Below are positions 1 to 10,876 of a DNA stretch of 64,000 nucleotides, piece after piece. The position numbers were made by a program, and so were the translations under genes. Each line of letters opens with the position of its first letter. The stretch's first letter is position 1. Source of the stretch: Platanthera guangdongensis (Eukaryota; Streptophyta; Magnoliopsida; Asparagales; Orchidaceae); NCBI GenBank assembly GCA_039583875.1, contig CM077159.1:103997287-104061286 (forward strand), written 5' to 3'. The notes beneath the pieces are model-generated. The model searched no databases and was not told the DNA's origin. It saw only the letters and a program-made list of their open reading frames with translations.

Positions 1-632
1 GTAGGCGGCGGCTTGTTGATTGAGTCCGCGCGGCTTATTTTTTGTTCTTGTCTTTGTAACTGTCTCTGCTCTCTCGGTGTTGGTTTTTGGTGAAGCATGT
101 CTCGCCATGTATGTCTCGCCTTGTAAAGAAGTTTGCTCTTGATCAATAAAGAAGCTTGTGCTGCATGTGTTGCTGGGTGTTACTGCTTTATTGAGATAAC
201 CCCTGCTAACTCCACGATCCGGGAAGACTTTCAACATTATAAGTGGGCGTATTCTCCTTCGGTTTGTTGAGTTTTCAACAGGGTATCCAAGGGGGCGTCT
301 GCGGTTTGTTGAATTTTAACACGGCCAAGTTGCCGCGCCTCAAATATTCCTGCACCTGCGATTGGAGTTTGCACGCCAAACAAAATATGGACACATATAT
401 ATATGAATAAATAAAAAGAACTCAAAACACAGCACAGGACCAAATGATCCAACTTTGGTTGTCTCCCGAAAGCCCTTTTGTTTACCGTCCTTAATATGGA
501 CCAAATACCTGTATTAGCAGATCAAATAGAGAGTTCTTGGCAGTATAAAAAGGAAACAAAATTAAAAATAGAGCAACCAGCATTCAAAAAGTAGCGAGAA
601 AGAGGGTGGAAAGAAGAATGAGGGCGGTGCAA
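1..632. other. Unassigned sequence beyond the F gag-protease gene
   Basis: No recognisable domain or LTR end is visible. On the plus strand there is an AATAAA near 145 in a T/G-rich stretch, which could be a polyadenylation signal. On the minus strand an open frame runs 452-237 with no recognised family. This stretch lies downstream of F's gag-protease frame, where RT would be expected, and I see no RT motif in any frame. It may be the rest of F or another insertion whose boundaries lie outside the window. Confidence 0.3.
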
Positions 633-1783
633 TCAGCTATAAGCAGATTTATGGTAAGTCTCTCCGGTGGAATGCGAGAGGACAGCAGATTGTCTTTTTG
701 CATTGGGGGTAGGCATTGTCCCTTTGCTTCGAGTGCACTCTTTCTCGCGGCGGAAGGCAGCGTATCGCGCTTCACGTAAATGCTTTTCCTCTTTCAATTT
801 CTCCACCGTGGGAGACTTCCAATGGAGGTAGGCTGTGGGGTTTCCTGGTGTCGTGGTTTGTGGTGTCCTGTCCGGCACCATGACGGCAACCGGATCTGCC
901 CAATCTATAGATCGTTTAACAGAGTTATACAAATTAGTGTCTAGGGGTTTCTCCCGAATAAAACTTGGTTCGCGATACTCAGCAACATAGATGGCTAGAA
1001 GTAGAAAGGCAGCCGTGGCTTTGGTACAATTGATCTTGTCGTGGTCCAGTAGCTCTTGATTCTCATCGACTTCCTGAGAGGGTCCTTTCTTTGGCGTCTC
1101 CTCCAGATGTGCTTCCAATGTTGGGAGACCTGAATCCAGCTTGGTATCTGTGACACTCAGAGAATTGTTATTTTGGATGGGAGAGGAAGTCATGGATGTG
1201 TTATCGAGGGTGGACTCTTCGTTTGGCCAAGTGACACGTCCTTTGGAAAAGTTGAGGGACGCGCCACTGGCTGTCAGGAATGGGACTCCTAATATAGGAA
1301 CAGAGTTATTGTCCTTTGGTCCCAAAACCTGGAAGTCAGTGGTGATACTTTTGTCGTTAACCTCGATTTCAACTTCCCGAACACCTCCATCAGTGTCAAC
1401 CAAATTGCCATTCGCTAAGATAAGCGATTTTCGATTTTCAATGTTGACTTGTAGGTGCATCTTCTCAACATCTTACAAAGTGAGGATGTTGCTGGATGCC
1501 CCGAAATCGCATAATGCTGGTGTTTCGATGTTATTTATTTTACAATTGATGACAAGTTCGTTGCGGTTTCCCAAATTGTCCTCACCAAGGCGCTTACCTT
1601 GTTCATGGGGGTTCTTTTCGGTGTTACTAGGTAAGGTGTCTTGGGTGTGCTCGGAAACCACTTGGGCCAATTGGCCCAATTATGCCTCCAGTTCGCGCAT
1701 CGAGGCGGCCTGATTTGTCATGTTGGTTTGGGAAATTTCAACGAACTTCTTGAACATCTCTTCCAAAGAACTTTTTTTTACGA

Positions 1784-1832
<49 letters not shown>

Positions 1833-2924
1833 TTGGGAATAATTCGGTTGAGGCGGCCTCGGTTGGCTTCCGGAAGCATACGCATCGTTTTGATTCTGCC
1901 CCGGTTGCCATCTTTGGCCAGATGCGTTAGGATTCCAAGAAAATTTGGGGTGATTTCTCACCCCCGGGTTGTATGTATTCCCATAAGGGACTCCCCTGTT
2001 TTGATTGGCTACAAAATTAACTGACTCATTCATAAACAAAGATTCGTCTGGTAACTCAACTCCTAAGCATTCGAAGTTGTGGTGGTCGGTGCTTCCGCAC
2101 CCTTGGCATGAGATTGCCATCACTCGGGCGGCAGGAGCAGGCTTGGGGATATCCACGGAAAACACTCCACTTGTTCTTCGTGGGATGTTTCTTCCAGCGG
2201 TCCAGTAAGCGCTGTGGGTGGCGGTGTCTTGTAAGACTCTCAGAGTATCATCTGGAGCATGATTCATGATGGTTCCTACGGAGGCGACATCGAGCATGGC
2301 TCGGTGGTGGGGATCAATAGCGAAGTAGAAACTTTCGACGAGGTTCCACATTTGGAATCCATGATTAGGGCACTTCCTCAGCAGCTCGTTGAAACGCTCC
2401 CAAACTTCGGCTAAACTTTCTTGATCGGCTTGCCGGAAGTTGGCTATTGCACGCCTCATGCTCACGATCTGATCCACCGGATGGAACTTAGCCAGGAATT
2501 TTGTGGTCAAAGCCTCCCAAGTGGTGGCTGTTCTAGGTGGGAGGGAGTGAAGCCATGTCTTGGCTTTGTCCCTTAATGAAAAAGGGAAGAGGCGGAGCTT
2601 GACTGTTTCGTCTAGGATTCCAGCATAGCGGAACGTGGCGCAGATTTTGGAGAATTCTGTAAGGTGAAGATGGGCATCTTCAGTGGCCATTTTGGAGAAC
2701 TGAGCTTTGTTCCGAATGATATTCAGAATAGCTGGTTTAATCTCGAACTGTGGATTGGTGATAGCAGGTCTAAAACCGGGGTATATGCTCCCGACAGTAG
2801 GTGTAGTATAATCCCTCATGGTGCGGACCTGGGGAGGATTCACTTCATTTTCGTCGCCATTTCTGTCGCCATGAGGTATCCCTCCAACTCGGTTTCCTGC
2901 ATCAATATTCAGCCGGTCTTCCAT
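633..2924 (-). pseudogene. gag-pro: gag-protease polyprotein of element F, with two in-frame stops
   Basis: Gag packages retrotransposon RNA into cytoplasmic virus-like particles; the protease matures it. The frame starts at Met 2924. The gag core contains an LRLFPFSL...AKTWL segment and a WERFNELLRKCP segment typical of Athila-type gag. A CCHC zinc knuckle (CQGCGSTDHHNFEC) follows, then a long polyproline tract encoded by a G homopolymer on the plus strand. The protease has the active-site-like motif LCDFGASSN and later ILGVPFL. Two TAA codons (1680-1682 and 1473-1475) interrupt one otherwise continuous frame of about 760 codons; the first sits where relatives have Gln. After the protease the frame continues for about 170 codons of unfamiliar sequence, then stops at 633. 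No RT follows. Confidence 0.8.
1785..1830 (+). repeat. Poly-G tract (46 nt) inside gag
   Basis: An uninterrupted run of G on the plus strand, read as polyproline codons by the minus-strand gag frame. Its length preserves the frame. Such a run is prone to slippage and to assembly error. Confidence 0.9.
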
Positions 2925-3129
2925 TGGGGCAAAAGTGATCGCTACGACGCGTCTTCATGCTAGGAGAGTACGTTCGATCTCTGGGTCGTAGGCGACAAAA
3001 TCTCTTGTAGCTCGGCCTTGCATTCACTGTGGCAAATACTACACACTAGAAGGAAACAACAGTAAAAAAAAACCACACTAACTCTTATAACAATATTTTA
3101 AGTCATCCTGAGTCGCTCTACAGTTGCAT
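2925..3129 (-). other. Leader between PBS and gag of element F
   Basis: About 200 bp separate the gag start from the PBS. No conserved motif or competing start was recognised. Confidence 0.5.
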
Positions 3130-3147
3130 TCCCCGGCAACGGCGCCA
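3130..3147 (-). promoter_or_regulatory. PBS of element F (tRNA-Asp type)
   Basis: The minus strand reads TGGCGCCGTTGCCGGGGA, complementary to the 3' end of plant tRNA-Asp including CCA. It lies 6 bp from the LTR edge. The same site occurs in C (38896-38913) and D (19452-19469). Confidence 0.9.
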
Positions 3148-3153
3148 AAAGCT

Positions 3154-4579
3154 TGATGCGTGTAAATCGGCAAGCGCACCGGTCGCACAAATAATAAAGT
3201 TTTGGGAATAAATCCCCGAGTGTCGGTCTCTTGAGGAATGCAATTAGCGTAAAGTGCCAACAGTACAGAAAATATTGAAATGAGAGTTATAAATAGAAAA
3301 AAGAGTAAAAAGAGGACTTGGGATATTGTGGATGTTTGATCTACTAAACTAGTAAAAGCTATGCGGGTCGAAGGAACCGCTTCGCAAGGTGGAGTGGGTG
3401 TTTCGGCCGCGATGCCGAACTTCGATTGGGCGAGTGGACGGAAAGCTAATGGATGGAAGTGTTCTTGTGTGGAGTGCAATCGGGTGAGACACGTGAATGG
3501 AGTGGATGTGGGGTGAGCGAGGCGCATTCACAGACACTACTCACAAGCATAAGAAAAATACTAACATTCCATTAGATATAAAATAAACTTGATGTTCATG
3601 GATGGAAGTGTTCATTACAATGCTTAAACCATTCCATACTATAGAGGAAGGGGAAGAGTAGTAAACCAAAAGAGAGTGAAGATCCACCGCGGGTCGTAGC
3701 CGGAGTAGCGAGTTGTCAATCCGCTTCCGGGCTCATTCCAAGGTGGCTTCCGGTAACCACGAGCTGTCACCTCGAAGGCCTTTAAGTCCGTTCTCTAGGT
3801 TGTCTTCTTCACCAACTCTGGTGGAAAGCTTGGAGTTGTAGTCGTCAATGGCCGAGGGCTTCCCCGGAGAGTTTGAAAAGCTTCGGAGTAGTTGGCTATG
3901 GCCTCCCGACAAAGGTGGAGGTGATGGAGCAGCTGGAGAAGTAAAATGGTGATTCCTGCGCACTCCCCGATCGCAGCAAATGACAGGCGTTGACCTAAAT
4001 TGCGGAGTAGGGCCTTAAATACGGAGGCAGCTGAAGTAGTGCGCACGAACAGTGGTCGTGCGCACTGTCGGTCGATGATCGTGCGCCATTTCCAATTAGA
4101 CCTGCAACCTGGATGAAAACATCAGTATATATGCGCACGATCCGTGGCGCACGACCAGTGGTCGTGCTCACTAAATCCACTGATCGTGCGATTACCCAGA
4201 CATGATTAGAAAAATGAGAATGTAATGTGCACGATTGGTAGCGCACGACCAGTGGTCGTGCGCAATAAGTTTAGTGGTCGTGCGCAGTATTCCTGCATTG
4301 TCGGGGTCTCCCGAGCAGTTCCGGAGCACGAACACGAACCCTACACCTGCAGAAGAGGCAGAAAGGACACCAAACGTGCACACCACATTCCAAAGACAGG
4401 GTTAAAGAACAACAAAAACAAAGAAGCACAAGAAGCACACAGAAATGGGCCTACAGTACACTTAATCGTGAAATAGGCACATAAGCAAATATAAGCAATA
4501 AAGGCTCTCAAGTGTAGTGCTGAGACGATAAATCTGGCCCATATGAGTCCAAAAATCAATGTAAAATATGGACTCATCA
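3154..4579 (-). repeat. 5' LTR of element F
   Basis: 1426 bp with TGATG / CATCA inverted ends, next to the tRNA-Asp PBS. In element orientation U3 lies at the high-coordinate end. A TATA-like box (minus GTATTTAAGG) is at 4013-4022 and an array of GCGCACGA / TCGTGCGC palindromes lies immediately upstream at 4038-4286. Confidence 0.85.
4013..4286 (-). promoter_or_regulatory. F LTR promoter region: TATA-like box plus palindromic array
   Basis: TATA-like box at 4013-4022. Upstream of it, 4038-4286 contains repeated GCGCACGACC / GGTCGTGCGC half-sites; the copy at 4241-4263 is a 23-bp palindrome perfect around one central base. Promoter function is inferred from position. Confidence 0.5.
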
Positions 4580-5787
4580 GCTGACTCTGACAATAAAGCC
4601 AATGTCAGACCAGAACAAGAAGCTGTCTGTGATGAAGGTACATCTGCTAGGATAGATCAATTGCCACCTCTCTTTCTAGCTCAGCTGAGAGGCTTGATGG
4701 ATGAATAAAGGAGAACTCTGGAAACCTTTATAGATGATGCACTCAAGAACATCAGAAATGAGCTATCTATAGAGATCAAGTATATCAGATTTGAAGTCAA
4801 TCTTCTGAAAGGTGAAACTATAAAATTCTTCACTAAGGAAGCCCCAACGGTTGATTATACTATGGACAAATTGGATGAGGTGGGCAAAAATGCAATTATA
4901 ATAATAGAAAATCAGTCTATTTAAGCTAACAACATTGTTACACTCCATAATGCTGATAAAGTACTGTTGGATAAACAAAAGGCTGCTGTATTCACCAAGA
5001 TGGATGCTTGCACCAAGCTCTTCGATGATCATATGTTTGAGGTAAAGAACTAGGTCACAGCTGGTGTAAACCATCTTGAATCTAAAAGGAACTAGGCCAG
5101 CCTCTCCCAAACCAAAGGACTGATTGAAGAAGTCAAAAAGGTGGTGAGAGAGACAATCAAGTCCAACACTGAGAAAGCTGTGTGGATCACAAATTTCATA
5201 AGGGGATCATTTGGGATAGAACCAGTTCTGTATGACAACATACCTATGTTCCCTACATAGATTCAAGAAGCACTGAATGAAGGTCAGTTAGTTCAGTATA
5301 CTGAAGAAGGTGCTCAGTGGCATGAACCAGTTGCTGATATTCCATCTTTCAGCCCCACTACTGACCAAATTCTAAAGGCAAAAGGGAAATCTACAGCTAC
5401 TAAATAGGAAGAAGCTGTCAGAGCGAGCAAGAAAAGATACAGAGAGCTAATGGAAGCTAGGCCCGACTTTGAGCTGTGGAGCCCTGAGTCAAGGACCAAC
5501 ATTCTATCAGTATGGGAGCAGGTAAAGACTTAGAAGACTGAGAGAGGTAAGTTATACAACTCTATTAAGTGGGCTAAGATGGAAAAGAGGGAGAATGAAA
5601 GAAGGCAATACATAAAGGACAGGAATGCTGGCACCTTTAACCCAAATGCTGTTTAGCCTACAAAGTACATTCCAAAACCCTTTAGTTACTTCCAAAGCAG
5701 AAAGTCAAAAAGTCTGAAGTTGCATCTAAGAAGACTATCAAGGAGCCCAGAAGTAGTGGCATTGTTATAAGAGAACCTGAAACATGA
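4580..5787 (+). pseudogene. ORF3 accessory gene, C-terminal half (copy 1)
   Basis: Closely similar by eye to the plus-strand ORF3 at 46840-47440, and more distantly to the intact ORF3 of element A. Recognisable segments are LPPLFLAQLRGLMDE, a heptad-rich coiled-coil-like stretch (NADKVLLDKQKAA) and a C-terminal part (WAKMEKRENERRQY...YIPKPFSYF) matching the Tyr-Pro-Lys-Pro C terminus of A's ORF3. Eight in-frame stops lie at 4706, 4922, 5051, 5093, 5258, 5405, 5531 and 5654: two TAA, six TAG and no TGA. A frameshift near 5700 precedes the probable original stop at 5785-5787. The N-terminal half is missing because F inserted at 4580. The biochemical function of the family is unknown to me. Confidence 0.7.
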
Positions 5788-6012
5788 AAATGTTTCCTAT
5801 TTATCTTAGAGGGCTGAAAGATGTGTGATTTTTTTGTATTATGCACATTGAAAACACTTATCCTTTCAAGTTAATGAATATTTATTTAAATTAAATTAGT
5901 GTTCATTTGTTTCTAGGATATGCTTGTTGTGTACATCATATTTATGCTACATGTGTGAGTTAGTGTATATCATTATCTTAGGTTTTGACTTCTTCAAATA
6001 TGGGGAGATTTT
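5788..6012 (+). other. 3' untranslated spacer and polypurine tract of copy 1
   Basis: The ORF3 remnant is followed by about 200 bp of AT-rich spacer. A purine-rich tract at about 5995-6012 (AAATATGGGGAGA) sits immediately before a TG start. It resembles the tracts AAATAGGGGGAGAT beside the 3' LTRs of A and B, which supports a plus-strand element. Confidence 0.65.
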
Positions 6013-6227
6013 TGGGTACATTGATCCCAATGTCCAAGATTTGAAGAAATCTTAATGAACAATGGTATACACATGTGTGTAATCTAACAGTTTTCACAAG
6101 TTTTGTTTGTGCAGGATGTTCCTTGGAACATAATTAGAAAGGTTGTCCAAGAGACTATGACAGGTGGTCACAAGACAGAGATGTGGAGTGACTGAAATCA
6201 GTCAAAGTCCATAGGAGTTGAGTGAAG

Positions 6228-7045
6228 ACAACTCACTCAATGCCATATAAACAGAAGCATCGAGTAAAGATAAGTCTTCCAAATCCTTTGCTTTGATAAA
6301 GAAGAAAAATGGCAAAGTCCACAGACATTAAGTGATGTAAACTCACTCAACGCCATATGGCTTGAAGCGTTGAGACAAGCTCTCTCACTCAAAGCTTGAA
6401 GAAAAGATATACAGAAAAATCTGTCTAAATACAAAAGTGTTGAGTGATGAAGCTTCACTCAACGCTCTCAACTCCTCAGTAAGCCAGCAGACTTCAGAGA
6501 TGCAGCTAAGTATAAATGCCTTGAGTGATGAAGCTTCACTCAAGGCTCTCAACGCCTGTTGTTGCGGGAAGATTGTCCAAGGACAAAAGCGTTGAGTGTT
6601 GAAGCTTCACTCAATGCTCTCAATGCTTCATAACAAAATTATTGGCCAAGTATTTTAGCATTGACTTAAGCTTGCTCACTCAATGCCTATAGAAAGAAAA
6701 TCTGTCCAAGTATTTTGGCATTGAGTCAAGCATGCTAACTCAACTCTCAGTGACAGAAAATTTGTCTAAGTATTTTGGCGTTGAGTAAAGCTTACTCACT
6801 CAATGTTTAGTGACAAAAAATTTGTCTAAATGTTTTGGCATTGAGTAAAGCTTACTCACTCATTGCCTAGTGATAGAAAAGTGTTTTGGTGTTAAGTAGA
6901 GCTTACTCACTCAATGCCTAGTGATAGAAAATTTGTCTAAGTGTTTTGACATTAAGTAAAGCTTACTCACTCAATGCCTAGTGACAAAAAATCTTTCTAA
7001 GTGTTTTGGGGTTGATTGAAGGTTGCTCACTCAACACTTATACTA
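6228..7045 (+). repeat. Array of TTGAGT...ACTCAA hairpin units in the copy 1 LTR
   Basis: Roughly a dozen units of about 60-70 bp, each with a stem TTGAGT(G) and (C)ACTCAA flanking a short core that often contains AAGCTT. Spacers such as GTCTAAGTGTTTTGGC are also repeated. The arms are better conserved than the spacers. Confidence 0.8.
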
Positions 7046-7949
7046 ATATTGCTTGAATTTTACTAAGTCCACAGATGCTGACATCAGCAAAAGTAAACAA
7101 GATTCAAAATGAGGCGGGATGGCTGTAGTACATGACAAATGGCGCTGCAGGCCTACAATACAACTTTTGAATATTAAAGTAAAGGTGCAGCTATCAAATT
7201 CAGTGGGACCCACAGGTCAAAATAGCCATTGTGCCTGGGGAATAAAAGATCGAGGATCAGTTTGGTGAAATTAACTTTTGGATTATTCTGAATAGAAAGA
7301 ACTTCATCTTCTTGCTCGCCATTGTTGGAGAGGCTGAAGTTCGAAGGACAAAAATCTACTGATTCAGATTTTCAAGTAAGTTAGTTGCAGCAAGCTTCAT
7401 CTGCTATAGAAAGTTCAGAAGGGAGTTCTGAGAAATAAAAAGATGTAGAGGATTATAGTCTCTGCAGTTAATTTAGGTGATTGAAGAACACAAGATCTAT
7501 CAAATCATCAGTCTTCTTTAGCAACTTCAAAAACAAGTATCTTAGTTACTTCCAGCACAAGAAGCAGCTTATTGAAGAACTATTTTCTTGTTCCTAAGAA
7601 GAAGTTAGGGTTGAGGTAAACTCAGCTCAGGAGGCAGGCACAGAGAAATCTCTCTAGTGTCATGTCAACATTACCAGCCACCCTTCTCCATATAGGATCC
7701 ATTCTTGGATCTGGGTGTAGGATCCTTTTTGGATCTTAGTTGTAAGCCAAGTTTATAAGGCTGAGGGATCCCTAGTTTGATTTGCGCTACGTTCACTAAG
7801 TTAGGATCTTGTGACCCATCGTGTATAGCCAGGGTCATAGTTGTGTCCTAGAGTCTAGGCCAAGTCCCTAGTATCAACACTGCATGGACCAGCCATCATC
7901 AGACCGCCAGAGACTCAAGACTTAGAGATTTTCCAAAGACTTGGTAAAA

Positions 7950-8760
7950 TAAGTTCGACGTTCGTCGAACTCAGGTCGACGATTTTCGTGCTCAGCTCGA
8001 CGATCTCAGAGAAAATTCTCTGAGCTGAGCTCGACGAACTTGATTCTCACGTCGACGATCTTTGGACTCTACCTTCAGCATTCCAAGTCTGAACTTTGTT
8101 CTCTAGACTCAGGTCGACGAACTTAGTTCTCAGGTCGACAAACTTAGTTCTCTTGTCGACGTTTTCTAGATTCTTTACTTCAACTTATTATTCCCGAAGT
8201 TTCTCAGTTTTCTAAGTCCAGAATCATCTTCAGTCGACAAATTCAAGATTCTCAGCTCGACGAACTTTGCCCACTTTGGCTAAAGTTATCCAGCAGCAGT
8301 TAGTGGTCCTCAGCTCGATGAAACAGATTCTCAGGTCGACGATTTCTGGATACTTCAACACTTCACACCAGAAGTTTGTGTCGACACCAGAAGCAAGACT
8401 TGTGTCGACACCAACAGCAATTGTGTCGAAACACAGGATTTATGTCAACACACTCCAGATTTCTGTCAACACAACAGCCATGTCGAGAGAAGAAGTAATT
8501 ATGTCGACACCCAGGACTTGTGTCGACACATTACCCAAAAGTTCTGTCGACAAGTTATCAGCTCGACGAAATCAGCTATCAGCTCGACGAACTTCATACA
8601 CAGAAAAGGAAAAGTTTCTAGAGAATGCAGTTCTGTTTTAGCTCAACGATCTTGGAACTCAGCTCGACAAACAGAAGCCATCTGGTCGACGAACACGGCT
8701 TCTCAGATCGATGAATTGTGGACTCAGCTCGATGATTTCTGTTATCTGTTCGACAAATCC
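7950..8760 (+). repeat. Array of TCGACGA / GTCGAC motifs in the copy 1 LTR
   Basis: Dozens of CTCGACGA, GGTCGACGA and GTGTCGACAC words at irregular spacing of about 15-40 bp. Related words appear in solo LTR J (60795-61140) and in the LTRs of C, D and K. The region lies upstream of the TATA-like box at 9001. Confidence 0.8.
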
Positions 8761-9834
8761 AGACTTAGTCATTTCCAGTCTTTTGTCCCTTTCCTAATGC
8801 AATGATTCCTGAGTAATTAATGATTCAATATTCTCTGAATATAACCATTAGACAAAGCATTAATTATGGTCTTCTCCAAGATTATTGCCTGCCGTCTTTC
8901 CATGGGACAGTTGAGGAAATAAATCAATGCAGTTTATTCTCAAGGCCGTCAGCATTTATTGCAGAGAAATTCAAATTTCGAAAGACAATTTTGACAGGAA
9001 ATATAAAAGAGATTTTCTCTCTTTTCCTAACCAGAGTGCAATAGAGAAGAATGGAACAGAGACACACATACAAGAAAATTACAATTAGTCTGCAACAAGA
9101 AATTCTCTGCTCTCTCTCGGAATTCTGATACAGCAACTCAAGAAGCCCTAGACCAGAGGAACAATCTGCTACCAGAAGAAGAAGAACAATCAATCAAAAT
9201 CAAGAGTCTTCATTCTTCAACTCTCCTAGACACTTCAAAGGACAATAACTATTCCATCTATCAAGAAGTTCCTGAAGAACTTTTTGTTCAAGGCTTAAAG
9301 ACTGAAGGTCTATCACCCAGAAGCAAAGATCCAGATTTCCCTTAACCATTCAACATCACAGGGGGAGCCATTTGCTAAAATCATATCCACAAGTATTCTC
9401 AGTTGTATATTGAGAAAGAGAAGACAATATCATCTATCACCCCCACTCTATAAAGGGTTATAACTCCCTTCAAAAGTTATTCCTGGTTGCAAGTCACCTG
9501 ATCAAAAGACTTGAGGTTTGGTTTTTGAGCACCTGATCAAAAGCTCATTGGTGTCAGTAACCTGAACAAAATACTGAGTGGATTCCCACCAGGGTGGTAG
9601 AAGAGTGGATGTACCCAGGTTGGGGAACCACTATAAATTTCTTGTGTTGTCTGGTTGCCCCTTCATTTTGTTCTTGCTGTGTTTATGCTTTTTAGGATTG
9701 CTGTGTTTATATTTTATTAACTTGTTTGCACTTTCTCAATTACAGCAAAAGTTGTGATGTTTCTTTAAGGATTTAAGAATACTCTATACACCCCCCCCCC
9801 TCTAGAGTATTTCGGATCTAACACATCACTTTCA

Positions 9835-10314
9835 GAATGCAAGGAAGATTGGAAAATCAAGGAGGAAACTTGTCATTTCCAAAGAAGTAGGCTGACTTTC
9901 TGGAGAAGCTATATCCACTGTTGAGTCGGACTCATACCTGGAGGAACCTTAATCTCCTCTCTTCTATATAAATATATATACATTGTGCTTATATGTTCCT
10001 GGGGGATCTAATCCTTATAGGTAAGTTCAGTCAAAGTGGACTAATTTTAAGAGCATCGGCTGCATTAGGAGTTCTCTCAACGGATGTGTGAAAAATTGAC
10101 TGTTTGTGGCTAAGTGTCGGGAATTAATCCCAGACGTTGATCATAGGCCTTGATCTCAAACAGGCGCGTGCCTCTTCCACTTCTAAAAGAAAAATAAAAC
10201 TCTAAATATAAGGAGTTGTTCATAAGACAAGACATAATGTTCCTTGCCCTTCACTGCCTGAGTACGTCAAGAAGACGAAACAGTTTTACTTGTTCCCAGA
10301 AATTCGCGATAGAG
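9835..10314 (+). other. Leader of copy 2 ORF3
   Basis: Sequence between the end of the copy 1 LTR and the presumed ORF3 start. No coding homology was seen. A TATA-like CTATATAAATATATA is at 9964-9978, about 340 bp upstream of the ATG. Copy 1 appears to be inserted here, upstream of the copy 2 ORF3; its other TSD would lie outside the window. Confidence 0.5.
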
Positions 10315-10876
10315 ATGGCTCATAAAGGTCAGGACTTTTTGTTCGAAGACAGCGAACATGTTTGAAATAGCTTCAAAGATGCTCCTGAGGAAGTACAGTT
10401 TGTTTTACATCTGCTCGAGGTCGCTGACCTAGAATACGTTCTATCAGATCCCTGTTTGTGATGGAAGCTGGAGGTTCTTGAGTTGTACTCGAATGCCACA
10501 ATGGACTCATCCTCCAGCAAAATCAAGTCAGCGGTCAGTAGGACAAAGATAAAGAAAACACATAGAAGGCTAAATATGGCAATGAAGTTGTCTATGTTTA
10601 GAGAGACAAATAAAGAAGAAGACATGGTTGAGTCAGATGTTAAATCATCCCTAAAGTAGTGTGGCCCGTATAAACACACCACCGATTGCATTCTCAGAAA
10701 GGAACTGAACTTGAGAGGTAAGTTCCGAGCTGATGTGATTGGGAAAGCCCTGTTATGCTAGACCGGCTCCCATGATAAAATATCTAAGAAAATGTTTGAG
10801 CTCATGACCGGGGTAATTCTCTCCAAGAGGACGGATTGGTGAAGAATTCTTTTTGGTAGAATTGTGGAATGCTTGG
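10315..10876 (+). pseudogene. ORF3 accessory gene, N-terminal part (copy 2, piece 1 of 3)
   Basis: Starts with ATG 10315. Its translation follows the N-terminal domain of A's ORF3 in order: a 'LHLLEVADLEYVL' segment (A has a MLEEAGLTFVL segment), then 'KMFELMTGVILSKRTDW' (A has MFKILIAVFCRKRFNW). In-frame stops (TGA, TAG) show it is dead. At 10876 it is cut by element B, and the frame resumes at 43595 once B and one CTTGG repeat are left out. The domain resembles what databases call a 'putative plant transposon protein' domain; this needs a profile search. Confidence 0.65.

Larger units (their letters stand above)
633..4579 (-). mobile_element. Element F: Athila-like Ty3 retrotransposon, gag-protease part plus 5' LTR
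   Basis: Read on the minus strand the order is 5' LTR (4579-3154), a PBS complementary to the 3' end of plant tRNA-Asp, a short leader, then a gag-protease frame. The LTR begins TGATG and ends CATCA. At 4580 sequence resumes inside an ORF3-like gene on the plus strand (copy 1), so F inserted into that older element. The 3' end and 3' LTR are not identified in the window, so the TSD cannot be checked. Lineage is inferred from the gag and protease motifs and the tRNA-Asp primer. Confidence 0.75.
6013..9834 (+). repeat. 3' LTR of copy 1 (about 3.8 kb)
   Basis: Starts TGGG after the purine tract and ends CACTTTCA at 9834. The last 550 bp are clearly similar to the end of solo LTR J (61620-62215), including GGGTGGTAGAAGAGTGGATG and a C-rich CTCTAGAGTAT segment. 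Two palindromic arrays occur: 6228-7045 and 7950-8760. A TATA-like ATATAAAAG is at 9001-9009. No PBS follows 9834, so this is a 3' LTR, or possibly a composite containing a solo LTR. Length as a single LTR is tentative. Confidence 0.6.

Noticed and set aside
3130..3147. tRNA-Asp gene at the three CCCCGGCAACGGCGCCA sites
   Set aside because: Only the 3' end complement is present, next to LTR edges; these are primer-binding sites.
4580..5787. Alternative genetic code with TAG as Gln
   Set aside because: Neighbouring elements use normal stops and C-to-T decay of CAG/CAA explains the pattern more simply.
7950..8760. Centromeric or telomeric satellite
   Set aside because: Motif spacing is irregular and the block lies inside an LTR between a purine tract and an LTR end.
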